Source: Falsiphaeobacter marinintestinus (GTDB taxonomy: Bacteria > Pseudomonadota > Alphaproteobacteria > Rhodobacterales > Rhodobacteraceae). From it: 64,000 nt of DNA. Positions within the stretch are counted from its first letter, which is position 1, and every line of letters begins with the position of its first letter. Below the pieces are notes generated by a model. The model saw only the letters and a list, made by a program, of their open reading frames with translations. It did not search any database and was not told the DNA's origin. Shown here one piece after another: positions 52,540-61,808 of this stretch. A program made the translations under genes and the position numbers. The stretch covers positions 124,001-188,000 of the forward strand of contig NZ_VOGO01000002.1 of NCBI RefSeq assembly GCF_007923355.1, read 5' to 3'.

Positions 52540-53894
52540 TATTCGGCCTCCTTGTTACGTCTTGCTTTCTTCGCCTTTAACAAATCGAACAATTTGCGGG
52601 CCCGGCCCAGTTTGTTCTCCTGCGGTGTGCGGGCCAGTGCCAGCGCCTCGGGTTCAACGTCTCTGGTGATCACCGATCCGGTCGCTGTCATCGCATCGTT
52701 GCCGATTGAGACAGGCGCGACCAGCATGGTGTTCGACCCGATAAATACCCGCGCCCCGATTGTGGTCTGATGCTTCATGACGCCATCATAATTGCAGGTG
52801 ATGGTGCCTGCCCCGATGTTCGTGTTGGTTCCAACCGTGGCGTCGCCGATATAGCTCAGGTGATTGACCTTGGCGCCTTCGGAGATCACGGCATTCTTGA
52901 TCTCGACAAAGTTGCCGACCCTGGTGTGTTCGGCCAGTTCGGCACCGGGGCGGAGCCGGGCATAAGGACCAACCACCGCGCCACGGCTGACATGGCAGCC
53001 TTCCAGATGCGAAAACGCGCGGATCGTGGCCCCGGATTCCACCGTGACGTCGGGGCCGAATACCACATTGGGTTCGATCACGGCATCCCGCCCGATGACC
53101 GTGTCGATGGCCAGATAGACCGTGTCGGGGGCCATCAGGGTCACACCGTCTTCCAGCAGTTCCGCGCGGGCGCGGGCCTGAAACACGGCATCCGCGTTGA
53201 CCAGATCAGCGCGGGAATTGACCCCCATGGTCTGGTCTTCGTCGCAAGACACTGCCGTCACGCTCAGATCGCGGGCGCGGGCCAGTTCGACGACATCGGT
53301 CAGATAGTATTCTTCCGAAGCGTTCTGATTGCCGACCTGTGCGATCAGATCAAACAACGTCTTGGCATCGCAGGCCATCAGCCCGCTGTTGCAAAAGGTA
53401 ATCGCGCGCTCGGCGTCTGAGGCGTCCTTGAATTCCACGATCTTTTCCAGCGTGTCGCCATCCATGACCAGACGGCCATAGCGGGCGGGATCAGGGGCCT
53501 CAAATCCAAGTATGACCAGATCATGGGTCTTGCGTGCGGCGATCATGCGCTCAAGCGTGTCAGGCTGCAAAAACGGCGTGTCACCATAGAGCACGACAAC
53601 ATCGCCATCGAAACCGGCCAGCGCCTCGCGGGCCATATCGACAGCATGAGCGGTGCCCAACTGGTCTTCTTGCAAGACGACCTCGGCCCGGTCATTGATC
53701 TGCTGCGCGGCTTTTGCGACCAGATCGGCACCATGGCCGGCCACGACAACCAGACGTTCAGGCTCTAGCGCGGCACCGGTGCGCATGGCATGAGCCAGCA
53801 TGGGGGCTTGTGCGATGGGGTGCAGAACCTTGGGAAGGTCCGAGTTCATCCGTGTGCCTTTGCCTGCGGCGAGGATGACGAGGGCTGTGCTCAT
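52539..53894 (-). CDS. glmU: Bifunctional N-acetylglucosamine-1-phosphate uridyltransferase/glucosamine-1-phosphate acetyltransferase
   Basis: The 451-residue protein has the pyrophosphorylase domain with LAAGKGTRMNSDLPKVLHPI (residues 8-27) and a C-terminal left-handed beta-helix acetyltransferase domain (from about 250) with HLEGCHVSRGAVVGPYARLR and IGAGTITCNYDGVMKHQT. It turns GlcN-1-P into UDP-GlcNAc. Same pathway and strand as glmS, which follows with a one-base overlap. PhosphoGlcN mutase (glmM) is not here. Confidence 0.97.
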   Translation of the reverse strand: MSTALVILAAGKGTRMNSDLPKVLHPIAQAPMLAHAMRTGAALEPERLVVVAGHGADLVAKAAQQINDRAEVVLQEDQLGTAHAVDMAREALAGFDGDVVVLYGDTPFLQPDTLERMIAARKTHDLVILGFEAPDPARYGRLVMDGDTLEKIVEFKDASDAERAITFCNSGLMACDAKTLFDLIAQVGNQNASEEYYLTDVVELARARDLSVTAVSCDEDQTMGVNSRADLVNADAVFQARARAELLEDGVTLMAPDTVYLAIDTVIGRDAVIEPNVVFGPDVTVESGATIRAFSHLEGCHVSRGAVVGPYARLRPGAELAEHTRVGNFVEIKNAVISEGAKVNHLSYIGDATVGTNTNIGAGTITCNYDGVMKHQTTIGARVFIGSNTMLVAPVSIGNDAMTATGSVITRDVEPEALALARTPQENKLGRARKLFDLLKAKKARRNKEAE

Positions 53895-54023
53895 CTGGTT
53901 TTCTCTTTGTGTTTTGCTTTGAGCCGTTTTATCCGCTGATAGCGGTCACGCAAGCGAAACGGTGATCAAACAAGGTTGCGGGATGCAACAACTGGTGCGG
54001 AAAAGCGCCGAAAGGGGGCAGGC

Positions 54024-54686
54024 ATGAAAACGGTAATCTTCGATCTGGACGGCACACTGGCCGATACATCCGGTGATCTGATCGCCGCTGCGAACGTCTG
54101 TTTTCGCCAGATGGGCGACGGCGATGTGCTGGACCCGGCGCGCGATCAGGGAATCGCCCTGCGCGGCGGCAAGAAGATGCTGACCTGCGGGCTTGAGCGG
54201 TTGGGCCGGTTCGATGCCAGCGTCGTCGAAACCTTTTATCCTGTTCTGCTTGAGGCCTACGGCGCCGCGATTGACGTTCATACGGTGCTGTATCCCGGTG
54301 CGATGGACGCGGTAGAGGCGTTAAAGGCTGACGGATTCGGCGTCGGGATCTGTACCAACAAGCCACAAGCGCTGGCCGATCAGTTGCTGATCAGCCTTGG
54401 CATTCGCGACGCTTTTGCATCGATGGTCGGAGCCGACACGTTGCCAGTACGCAAACCCGACCCGGAGCCGCTGCGCGAAGCTGCCCGCCGGGCAGGCGGC
54501 GACCCGGCAAAATGTGTTCTGATCGGCGATTCAGATACGGACCGCAACACGGCGCGGGCCGCCGGTGTGCCTTCGGTTCTGGTGACGTTTGGGCCTTCTG
54601 GCGATGATATGGCCGCTTTAGAGCCCGAAGCGCTGCTGCATCGGTTCGATGATCTGCCGGGTGTCGTGCGTCAGTTGATCGGCTGA
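54024..54686 (+). CDS. gph: Phosphoglycolate phosphatase (HAD superfamily)
   Basis: The 220-residue HAD hydrolase starts after a GAAAGGGGG site. Motif I FDLDGTLADT (residues 6-15) holds the nucleophile Asp, motif II is ICTNKP (about 109), and motifs III/IV are RKPDPEPL and IGDSDTDRNTARAAG (about 148 and 169). It probably removes phosphate from 2-phosphoglycolate arising from DNA repair or oxygenation; some homologues act on other small phosphates. Divergent from glmU, consistent with a common roseobacter order. Its 3-prime end overlaps the convergent gene by 16 bases. Confidence 0.88.
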   Translation: MKTVIFDLDGTLADTSGDLIAAANVCFRQMGDGDVLDPARDQGIALRGGKKMLTCGLERLGRFDASVVETFYPVLLEAYGAAIDVHTVLYPGAMDAVEALKADGFGVGICTNKPQALADQLLISLGIRDAFASMVGADTLPVRKPDPEPLREAARRAGGDPAKCVLIGDSDTDRNTARAAGVPSVLVTFGPSGDDMAALEPEALLHRFDDLPGVVRQLIG

Positions 54687-55975
54687 TACAAAAGATCTGT
54701 CAGGGGCCGCAGTCCGGTATTCGCAAGATCCGCCAATGCGGCTTCAATGGCATCGGCCCGATCGGCTCCCAATACCGGATCGGCGAGGCCGTGAAACTTG
54801 GCGCGCAGTTCAGCTTCTGTTGGTGGCGCGACCGGGTCCCAGCGCGGCTGGAGGTATTCGCCTTTCAAAACGGTGCCATCGGTTTGCACCAGATCCACCC
54901 GCGACAGACGCGTCGCGGGAAAGGCAGCATTGGCGCTGTCGGATTCCTGCATCACCAGGTTGTCCGACAGACGCAGGATTTCAGGGTCGCTTAAAGCGTC
55001 CCCGGTGATACCCGCAGGTCCGACATCGCCGCGCACCATCGCCACCGCACTGGGGAACGAAGTCGAATATTGCGCCTCTTCCGTATTGCGTGGGCGGCGT
55101 GTGGCCAGCCGCACGGATTCATGGAACGTCGTGACTTCGATCCGCGCGACCTGAGCCGCACTCACATTGTGATCACGGGCCAGTTTCAGAACCCCGTCAA
55201 TTGGGCCATGCGCCCAGCGACATACTGGATAAGGCTTAAAGTACTGATCCAAAATCAGCCAGTTGGTTCCAAGATCAGTCCAGAACGTCGGAGTCGATTC
55301 GACCGTGATCGCCGGAGCCCCTGTAAACCCGCGTCGCGCCAGTTGCGCGGCCGACACCCCGGCCATCGCCCCCCAGCCTGACCCATCCTTGACCATTGTC
55401 GGATGATCGATGCAGCGCATCATCTGGCTGCGCGGACCATGGTATTCGGCAATCCCCAACGCTTCTCGGGTCCGCTGGTGATCAAGTCGCAGCAAACGCG
55501 CTCCCGCTGCTGCCGCCACGACAGCCCCCCAACTGCCAGACGTGTGATAATCTGGTGTTGTTGCGTGTTGCGCCACGGACAGGCGTGACCCGAATTCATA
55601 TCCCATGACGATGGTGGCCAGAAACTCGGACCCATCGGCGCCGGTTTGTTCAGCAAACGCCAGAACAGCGGGCAGCAAAGCGCAGCCGACATGGCCCTTG
55701 GCCGCATTAAACCCATCATGCCCGTCCAGCGCATCAATCGTCATCGCGCCTGCCAATGCAGCCCCCGGCGCACTGGCCGTGCGACCGTCAAACAGGATCG
55801 GCACGGTGCCCCCGAACGTTTCGACCGCGTGATCCCGGATAATGGCGCTCAGGTCTGTGCCCATTGCGCCAGCAGCGACCCCGATCAGGTCCAGAATGCA
55901 CAGCTCGGCCCGGGTTTGCACAGGGGCAGGGCAGTCCGACCAGTGCAGATCATGGATCAACTCATAAGGTGTCAT
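54671..55975 (-). CDS. MmgE/PrpD family protein
   Basis: A 434-residue MmgE/PrpD protein. Family features include TIDALDGHDGFNAAKGHVGCALLPAVLA (quoted as DALDGHDGFNAAKGHVG, about 78-94), the GAVVAAAAGARLLRLD segment and YPVCRWAHGPIDGVLKL (about 246-262). PrpD is 2-methylcitrate dehydratase, and other members act on aconitate-like or tartrate-like acids; without prpB/prpC genes nearby the substrate is open. It is divergent from the DegT-type gene and converges with gph. Confidence 0.88.
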   Translation of the reverse strand: MTPYELIHDLHWSDCPAPVQTRAELCILDLIGVAAGAMGTDLSAIIRDHAVETFGGTVPILFDGRTASAPGAALAGAMTIDALDGHDGFNAAKGHVGCALLPAVLAFAEQTGADGSEFLATIVMGYEFGSRLSVAQHATTPDYHTSGSWGAVVAAAAGARLLRLDHQRTREALGIAEYHGPRSQMMRCIDHPTMVKDGSGWGAMAGVSAAQLARRGFTGAPAITVESTPTFWTDLGTNWLILDQYFKPYPVCRWAHGPIDGVLKLARDHNVSAAQVARIEVTTFHESVRLATRRPRNTEEAQYSTSFPSAVAMVRGDVGPAGITGDALSDPEILRLSDNLVMQESDSANAAFPATRLSRVDLVQTDGTVLKGEYLQPRWDPVAPPTEAELRAKFHGLADPVLGADRADAIEAALADLANTGLRPLTDLLYQPIN

Positions 55976-56104
55976 GAGGTTACGCTAGGGCAGGTGCGTC
56001 GCGATTCTGTCCCGTTTGCGACGCGACCCGGCGCAATGTTTCAGCTTTGTGAATTCGCCAAGGCGGATCTTGACCGCTGACGTTACCCAGATCACAACCA
56101 GCAC

Positions 56105-57298
56105 ATGACAGAAAAATTCACCGGAAACTTCACCCAGCAAGAGCCGATCCCCGATGCCGGGATCGCCGCCGCGTTGGCGGTTCTGCAAAGTGGTCGTCTG
56201 CACCGTTATAACGTCGCTGCGGGCGAACTGGGCGAAACCGCGCTTCTGGAGCAGGAATTTGCCGCCTATACCGGCGCGAAATATTGCTTGGCCGTGGCCT
56301 CTGGGGGCTATGCGATGGCCACTGCGCTCAGGGCCATCGGGGTGAAGCCGGGGGAGCCGGTTTTGACCAATGCCTTCACGCTGGCCCCGGTGCCGGGTGC
56401 GATTGCGTCGGTTGGGGCAAAACCGGTGTTTGTCGGGGTCACTGAAAGCCTGACCATCGACCTTGACGATCTGGCGCAAAAAGTGACCGACGCCAAGGTG
56501 CTGATGCTCAGCCACATGCGCGGCCACCTGTGTGACATGGATCGTCTGATGAAGATCTGCGATGACGCGGGCGTCACCGTGATCGAGGACTGTGCGCATA
56601 CCATGGGCGCGTCTTGGAAAGGTGTGCCGTCGGGCCGCGCGGGTCTGATCGGCTGTTATTCAAACCAGACGTACAAGCATATGAATTCGGGTGAGGGCGG
56701 GTTCCTGATCACCGATGATGAAGAAGTCGCCGCCCGCGCCACGATCCTTTCTGGCAGCTATATGCTGTATGAACGCCATCTCGCCGCCCCGTCTCCCGAG
56801 GTCTTCGAACGCGTGAAATACGACACCCCCAACGTGTCCGGTCGCATGGACAACCTGCGCGCCGCGATTCTGCGCCCGCAATTGCGGGATCTGGACACAC
56901 AGGTACAACGCTGGAACGACCGTTATCGCGTGCTGGAAGACGGGCTGCGTAACACCCCCGGCCTGACCGTGATCAACCGCCCCGAACAAGAGGTTTATGT
57001 CGGCTCGTCCATCCAGTTCCTGCTGCTCGACTGGGACCCGGACAAGGTGCAAGAGGCGCTCAGTCGATGTGCCGCGCGTGGGGTCGAGTTGAAATGGTTC
57101 GGCGGTGCAGAACCCGTCGCCTTTACCTCGCGCTATGACAGCTGGCGCTATGCCGACAGTGTGCCGATGCCCAAAACCGACCGCATCCTTGCCGGCATCG
57201 TCGACATGCGCGTGCCGCTGACCTTCAGCCTCGACGACTGCGCCCTTATCGCCCGCATCGTCCGGGCCGAGGTTGGGGCGGTGTGGCAGGGCGCATGA
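56105..57298 (+). CDS. DegT/DnrJ/EryC1/StrS-type aminotransferase
   Basis: A 397-residue PLP-dependent enzyme. Visible parts: CLAVASGGYAMATALRAIG (PLP phosphate-binding region, about 60-78), TVIEDCAHTMGA (Asp contacting the pyridine nitrogen, about 158-169) and NQTYKHMNSGEGGFLIT (catalytic Lys, about 187-203). Such enzymes make amino sugars or amino acids for antibiotics and surface polymers. There is no sugar-nucleotide gene next to it; the divergent MmgE/PrpD protein is the nearest metabolic neighbour. The product is unknown. Confidence 0.87.
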   Translation: MTEKFTGNFTQQEPIPDAGIAAALAVLQSGRLHRYNVAAGELGETALLEQEFAAYTGAKYCLAVASGGYAMATALRAIGVKPGEPVLTNAFTLAPVPGAIASVGAKPVFVGVTESLTIDLDDLAQKVTDAKVLMLSHMRGHLCDMDRLMKICDDAGVTVIEDCAHTMGASWKGVPSGRAGLIGCYSNQTYKHMNSGEGGFLITDDEEVAARATILSGSYMLYERHLAAPSPEVFERVKYDTPNVSGRMDNLRAAILRPQLRDLDTQVQRWNDRYRVLEDGLRNTPGLTVINRPEQEVYVGSSIQFLLLDWDPDKVQEALSRCAARGVELKWFGGAEPVAFTSRYDSWRYADSVPMPKTDRILAGIVDMRVPLTFSLDDCALIARIVRAEVGAVWQGA

Positions 57299-57450
57299 TT
57301 TAGCGTCCCGCCGTGCTTTCGAGACCATACAAAACAGGTCGTGATCGCCGATATCAAAAACATATGAGTTTTGGAACTTTGTAAGCGGAACTGATCCGAA
57401 CGACGCCTGTTTCACCGTCCGGGCTGGCAGCAATCCAGTCTATACTGGGA

Positions 57451-57853
57451 TCAGTCAGAAGCGGTTTCCTTCATCTGGATTAACTGAATGAGGTTTCCGC
57501 AAGTGTCGTCAAAAACGGCCATGTGAACTGCGCCCGCGTCCATAGGTTCAGTTACGAATTTCACACCCCCGTCGCTCAGCTTTTTCCATTCGGTGTCAAG
57601 GTTTTGCACCTGGAATGAATGTGCGACGATGCCATCGGCGACAAGCGCCTTCTTGTAAGGTCCAATGGCTGGATGGTCGCTCGGTTCAAGCAACAGTTCT
57701 GTGCCTTCCGGGGTCTTCCTTGGACACGACCGTCAGCCATCGGGTATCGCCCAATGGGATAATGTGCTTCACTATGAAGCCGAGCATTTCGGTGTAGAAC
57801 TTTTCGGCCTTGTCTTGATCATCGACGAAGACGCTTGTGACCTAGATTTTCAT
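57451..57853 (-). pseudogene. VOC (glyoxalase-like) family protein, disrupted
   Basis: Read from ATG 57853, codon 4 is TAG (57842-57844), followed by a clean VOC start: VTSVFVDDQDKAEKFYTEML and IIPLGDTRWLTVVSKEDP. Near 57708-57714 (CCCCGG region) the frame shifts by one base; the rest continues in the next frame as EGTELLLEPSDHPAIGPYKK and AVFDDTCGNLIQLIQM to the stop at 57451. Both lesions interrupt an otherwise full-length VOC domain of about 130 residues, so it is a recent pseudogene or carries a sequencing error at one site. Confidence 0.8.
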
Positions 57854-58002
57854 GTTTTGGGTCCGTTCGTTTTGAAGTTGACGAGCCATGATGCCGTTGC
57901 GACGTGCTGTTCGTCGACACTCAAAGAATGCGCCTTCGTGCGCCCCTTCCATTCGATCTCAAACAAGCCAGCCTTCTCCAGAACATGGCAAGTGCAGTAA
58001 TT
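57850..58002 (-). pseudogene. Short open frame upstream of the VOC relic, possibly an ArsR-type remnant
   Basis: A 50-codon stretch opens after an in-frame TAA and ends with TGA overlapping the ATG of the VOC relic (ATGA). It reads HVLEKAGLFEIEWKGRTKAH near its start, which resembles the recognition-helix to wing region of ArsR regulators, often encoded just before VOC proteins. No start codon or complete N-terminus remains. This is a tentative reading. Confidence 0.25.
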
Positions 58003-58233
58003 TTACTGCATAAGGTTTGTTTCGAAATCAGGTCTCGCGTAAGGCAGAGCAGAATTTCGGTTCGCCCGGCACATCGGACAATAACCCCGTGTCAAAACCT
58101 GTGCGGCAGAAACGGTCTTTTTGGCATGCTTTGCCGGGCCTTCATATCTCAATTGTTTAACTGTGTCACAAACCCGCGGCACAAATGAAGTCGGTTTTGA
58201 CCGGGCGCTGACACGCCGTCGGCAGCCCAACAC

Positions 58234-58280
58234 TTGACCCGACTCACAAACCTCGTCTATGAAATGAACACTTGTTCATT
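58234..58280 (+). promoter_or_regulatory. ivd promoter with 18-bp palindromic operator
   Basis: TTGACC (58234-58239) and TATGAA (58258-58263) are spaced by 18 bases and form a plausible promoter. Directly downstream is the perfect palindrome AATGAACACTTGTTCATT (58263-58280, arms of 8 with 2 between), which would cover the start point. Such a site fits a TetR- or MerR-type repressor of acyl-CoA catabolism; the regulator is not encoded in the window. Confidence 0.6.
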
Positions 58281-58300
58281 AAACGCAGGGGGAGGGCGCT

Positions 58301-59464
58301 ATGTTCAATGCGACCATGACATTCGATCTGGGCGAAGACACGAACGCGTTGCGCGATATGGTGCATCGCTGGGCGCAGGAGCGCGTCAAGCCGATGGCCG
58401 CCGAAATTGACCAGACCAACGACTTCCCGGCCGCGCTGTGGAAAGAAATGGGCGATCTGGGGTTGCTGGGCATCACCGTGTCCGAGGAATACGGCGGGGC
58501 AGGCATGTCCTATCTGGCCCATACCGTGGCGGTGGAAGAAATCGCGCGGGCCAGTGCGTCGGTGTCTCTCTCTTATGGCGCGCATTCCAATCTGTGTGTG
58601 AACCAGATCAAGCTGAACGGCACGCCCGAACAGAAACAGAAATACCTGCCGGGTCTGATCTCGGGGGATCATGTCGGTGCTTTGGCCATGTCCGAACCCT
58701 CAGCCGGGTCCGACGTGGTGTCGATGAAGCTGCGGGCGGAAAAGCGCAATGACCGCTATATCCTGAACGGCAACAAATACTGGATCACCAATGGTCCCGA
58801 TGCCGACACACTGGTGGTCTATGCCAAGACCGATCCCGACGCGGGCAGCCGGGGCATCACGGCGTTCCTGATCGAGAAAGAGTTCAAAGGCTTCTCGACC
58901 TCGCCGCATTTTGACAAGCTGGGCATGCGCGGATCAAACACCGCCGAGCTAATCTTTGACGATTGCGAAGTGCCGTTTGAAAACGTGCTGGGTGAAGAGG
59001 GCAAGGGCGTGCGCGTCCTGATGTCGGGGCTTGATTATGAACGCGTCGTGCTGGCCGGCATCGGAACCGGCATCATGGCCGCCTGCCTGGACGAGGTCAT
59101 GCCGTATGTGTCCACCCGCGAACAATTTGGTCAGCCGATCGGGAACTTTCAGCTGATGCAGGGCAAGATTGCCGACATGTATACGGCGATGAACTCGGCC
59201 CGGGCTTATGTGTACGAGGTCGCTAAAGCTTGCGACCGGGGCGATGTGACCCGTCAGGATGCGGCTGCCTGCTGCCTTTATGCCAGCGAACAGGCCATGG
59301 TGCAGGCGCATCAGGCAGTTCAGGCGTTGGGTGGGGCCGGGTATCTGAATGACAACCCGGTCGGACGCATTTTCCGCGATGCCAAGCTTATGGAAATCGG
59401 GGCCGGAACCTCTGAAATCCGCCGGATGCTGGTGGGCCGCGAATTGATGGGATCGATGGGCTGA
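58301..59464 (+). CDS. ivd: Isovaleryl-CoA dehydrogenase
   Basis: A 387-residue acyl-CoA dehydrogenase. Signature 1 [18 protein letters not shown] is at about residues 130-147 and signature 2 [20 protein letters not shown] at about 341-360. [14 protein letters not shown] (about 246-259) carries the Glu that serves as catalytic base in the isovaleryl-CoA dehydrogenase subgroup, set apart from other acyl-CoA dehydrogenases. It converts isovaleryl-CoA to 3-methylcrotonyl-CoA in leucine breakdown, feeding the MccA/MccB carboxylase encoded downstream. A GGGGGAGG site precedes the start. Confidence 0.94.
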   Translation: MFNATMTFDLGEDTNALRDMVHRWAQERVKPMAAEIDQTNDFPAALWKEMGDLGLLGITVSEEYGGAGMSYLAHTVAVEEIARASASVSLSYGAHSNLCVNQIKLNGTPEQKQKYLPGLISGDHVGALAMSEPSAGSDVVSMKLRAEKRNDRYILNGNKYWITNGPDADTLVVYAKTDPDAGSRGITAFLIEKEFKGFSTSPHFDKLGMRGSNTAELIFDDCEVPFENVLGEEGKGVRVLMSGLDYERVVLAGIGTGIMAACLDEVMPYVSTREQFGQPIGNFQLMQGKIADMYTAMNSARAYVYEVAKACDRGDVTRQDAAACCLYASEQAMVQAHQAVQALGGAGYLNDNPVGRIFRDAKLMEIGAGTSEIRRMLVGRELMGSMG

Positions 59465-59472
59465 AACGACAC

Positions 59473-59523
59473 CGGCCCGCGCAAAAACGCGGGCCGAAAC
59501 GGGCAGGCCTTGTCAGGCCCGCC
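59473..59523. terminator. Two hairpins between ivd and ompW
   Basis: A perfect 9-bp stem CGGCCCGCG/CGCGGGCCG (59473-59481 with 59488-59496, loop CAAAAA) is followed by a second hairpin (59502-59510 with 59515-59523, one mismatch). They separate converging genes and probably end both transcripts, although T runs are short. Confidence 0.55.
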
Positions 59524-59538
59524 ATATCTTGGGAGGGA

Positions 59539-60141
59539 TCAGAACCGGTGGATGTACGAGAATCCCACGATGAACGGGTCGATCTCGACATCGGCCAGCG
59601 CCACGCCGTTCAAGGTGGCGTCGGTGTTGATGTCGATCCAGCGCACGTCAAAGCGCAACGATCCGTTCTGGGAAACCTGGTAATCCGCACCGGCGTGCAA
59701 GGCAACGCCCCAGCTATCGCTCAAGTTAAGCGTACCAAGCGAGGTCTGTTCGTCGAAGAAGGTTGTATAGTTCACACCAATCCCGACAAACGGCTTGAAC
59801 TTGGTCTGCGTCGGGAAGTGATAGTTCAGCGACAGGGTGGGCGGCAGGTGCTTGGTCGATGCGATGTTCGTTCCGCCCAGCGAAATGTCATGCTGAAACG
59901 GCGTAGCGGCCAGCAGTTCAATCCCCAGATTGTCGCGGAAAAAATACTCGACTGTGAAGGTCGGTCGGACGTCTTCATCGACGCTCAACGGCAACCCGGC
60001 AACTGTGGCGCTGGTCGATTTCGGATTGACCCAGCCAACACCGATACCAAAGGTCCAGTCCCCCTGCGACTGCGCCGCCAGCGGCGCGGCAATGGCTCCC
60101 AATGCGGTGGTGAGGGCGAGTGTGGCGATCAGATGTTTCAT
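59539..60141 (-). CDS. ompW: OmpW family outer-membrane protein
   Basis: The start at 60141 follows AGGACA and gives a signal peptide (MKHLIATLALTTALGAIAAPLAA). The mature protein of about 175 residues has alternating hydrophobic strands with family segments PTFTVEYFFRDNLGIELLAA and FKPFVGIGVNYTTFFDE, ending in FSYIHRF with a C-terminal Phe, as expected for an eight-stranded barrel assembled by BAM. OmpW carries small hydrophobic compounds and is oxygen-regulated in several bacteria; a possible FNR site lies 59 bases upstream. It sits opposite to the isovalerate genes. Confidence 0.92.
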   Translation of the reverse strand: MKHLIATLALTTALGAIAAPLAAQSQGDWTFGIGVGWVNPKSTSATVAGLPLSVDEDVRPTFTVEYFFRDNLGIELLAATPFQHDISLGGTNIASTKHLPPTLSLNYHFPTQTKFKPFVGIGVNYTTFFDEQTSLGTLNLSDSWGVALHAGADYQVSQNGSLRFDVRWIDINTDATLNGVALADVEIDPFIVGFSYIHRF

Positions 60142-60199
60142 TGTCCTGTCCAATCTGCTTTTGATATACCAAAAGTGGCATATTTTGCAGACCGGGGCG

Positions 60200-60213
60200 C
60201 TGATCTGGATCAA
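60200..60213 (-). promoter_or_regulatory. FNR/FnrL-type site upstream of ompW
   Basis: CTGATCTGGATCAA matches TTGAT-N4-ATCAA with a single mismatch at the first base. It is in the 134-base region shared by ompW (-) and the acyl-CoA synthetase gene (+), 59 bases from the ompW start. OmpW genes are FNR targets in enterobacteria, so regulation of ompW is the first hypothesis. Confidence 0.55.
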
Positions 60214-60275
60214 GGTGCGCGCATGAGATTTCTAAGAAGTCGCCGTCAAGACTTAGAAAACACAAGGCAAACCAA

Positions 60276-61808
60276 ATGAGTGCTGCCCGACGCATACCCG
60301 GATTGCGCCCTGATGGAGGCTGGGACATCCCCCACCGTCTGAATATGGCGCGCCAATGCCTGCAGGGGCCGCAGACCGGACCTGCCATTATCGATCTGAC
60401 GGGTGAGTCGCGCCGCGATGTGACCATGGCGGAGCTGTCAGCGATGACTGACGGGCTGGCCCATCGGTTGCTGGAACAGATCAAACCGGGGGAGCGTGTC
60501 GGCGTCCTGCTCAGCCAGTCGCCCTGGTGCGCGGCAGCGCATCTGGCGATCTGGAAGATCGGTGCAATCTCGGTCCCGCTGTTCAAACTCTTCAAACATG
60601 ATGCGCTGCACTCCCGGATCAGCGATGCCGGGCTGACCCGTGTCGTTACCGATGACGACGGCGCGCGACTGCTGGGCGACCTTGCGGCTCCGCTTATCGC
60701 TGCGAACACCAAGGTGACGGGGGGGCCGCTGCCTTTTGCAGATACCGGCCCCGACGATCCTGCGGTTCTGATTTATACCTCTGGCACAACCGGCAGCCCC
60801 AAGGGGGCCTTGCATGGCCACCGGATGTTGACGGGCCATCTGCCTGGCGTGTCGATCAGCCATGATCATCTGCAGAGTGGTGATTGCCTGTGGACCCCGG
60901 CCGATTGGGCGTGGATCGGGGGCCTTTTTGATGTGCTTATGCCCGGTCTGGCGTTGGGCATCCCGGTGGTCGCGGCCCGGATGGACAAATTCTCGGCCCG
61001 GGGTTGCGCTGACATCATAGAACGAGGCGGGGTGCGCAACGTGTTCTTTCCGCCCACCGCGCTCAGGATGCTGAAAGCTGCCGATACATCACTTCCCGGC
61101 CTGCGCTCGGTCGCCAGTGGTGGTGAACCCCTGGGTGCTGAAATGCTGGCTTGGGGGCAGGGTGCTTTTGGTCTGCAGATCAACGAATTCTACGGCCAGA
61201 CGGAATGCAACATGATCGTCTCAAACTGCGGCGCTGATTTCCCGGCACAACCCGGTTGCATCGGGAAACCGGTGCCAGGGCACGAGGTGGCCGTGCTGGA
61301 TGCGGATGGAGAACCGACCAACGATGAGGGCGATATCGGTGTGCACCGCGGCTCGGCCTCGATGATGATCGAATACTGGAACAAACCCGACCAAACCGCT
61401 GAGAAGTTTCGCGGCGACTGGCTGATCACCGGAGACCGGGGCATCTGGGAGGGTCAGTATCTGCGTTTCGTGGGGCGCGAGGATGACGTGATCACCAGTT
61501 CAGGCTATCGCATTGGCCCCGCCGAGATCGAAGACTGCCTGCTGACCCATCCCGCCGTCGCCACCGCGGGTGTCATCGGCAAACCCGATCCGCTTAGAAC
61601 CGAAATCGTCAAGGCCTATGTGGTGCTCAAACCCGATGCACTGGCCACGCCGGAAGATCTTCAGGCGTGGGTCAAGGGTCGCCTTGCAAGTTATTCCTAT
61701 CCAAGGGAAATCTCTCTTGTGAAAGATCTGCCCATGACTGTGACCGGTAAGGTTATCCGTAAAGAACTCAAACGCCGCGCGGCGGCTGAACTGGAGGTTC
61801 ATGAATGA
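60276..61808 (+). CDS. Acyl-CoA synthetase (AMP-forming)
   Basis: A 510-residue adenylate-forming enzyme. Motif A3 is [19 protein letters not shown] (about 165-183), A5 [11 protein letters not shown] (about 306-316), A7 [10 protein letters not shown] (about 379-388) and the C-terminal catalytic Lys is in [12 protein letters not shown] (about 487-498). It activates a carboxylic acid to its CoA thioester. Position between ivd and mccB suggests isovalerate, 3-methylcrotonate or acetoacetate as substrate (inference). It overlaps mccB by 4 nt. Confidence 0.9.
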   Translation: MSAARRIPGLRPDGGWDIPHRLNMARQCLQGPQTGPAIIDLTGESRRDVTMAELSAMTDGLAHRLLEQIKPGERVGVLLSQSPWCAAAHLAIWKIGAISVPLFKLFKHDALHSRISDAGLTRVVTDDDGARLLGDLAAPLIAANTKVTGGPLPFADTGPDDPAVLIYTSGTTGSPKGALHGHRMLTGHLPGVSISHDHLQSGDCLWTPADWAWIGGLFDVLMPGLALGIPVVAARMDKFSARGCADIIERGGVRNVFFPPTALRMLKAADTSLPGLRSVASGGEPLGAEMLAWGQGAFGLQINEFYGQTECNMIVSNCGADFPAQPGCIGKPVPGHEVAVLDADGEPTNDEGDIGVHRGSASMMIEYWNKPDQTAEKFRGDWLITGDRGIWEGQYLRFVGREDDVITSSGYRIGPAEIEDCLLTHPAVATAGVIGKPDPLRTEIVKAYVVLKPDALATPEDLQAWVKGRLASYSYPREISLVKDLPMTVTGKVIRKELKRRAAAELEVHE

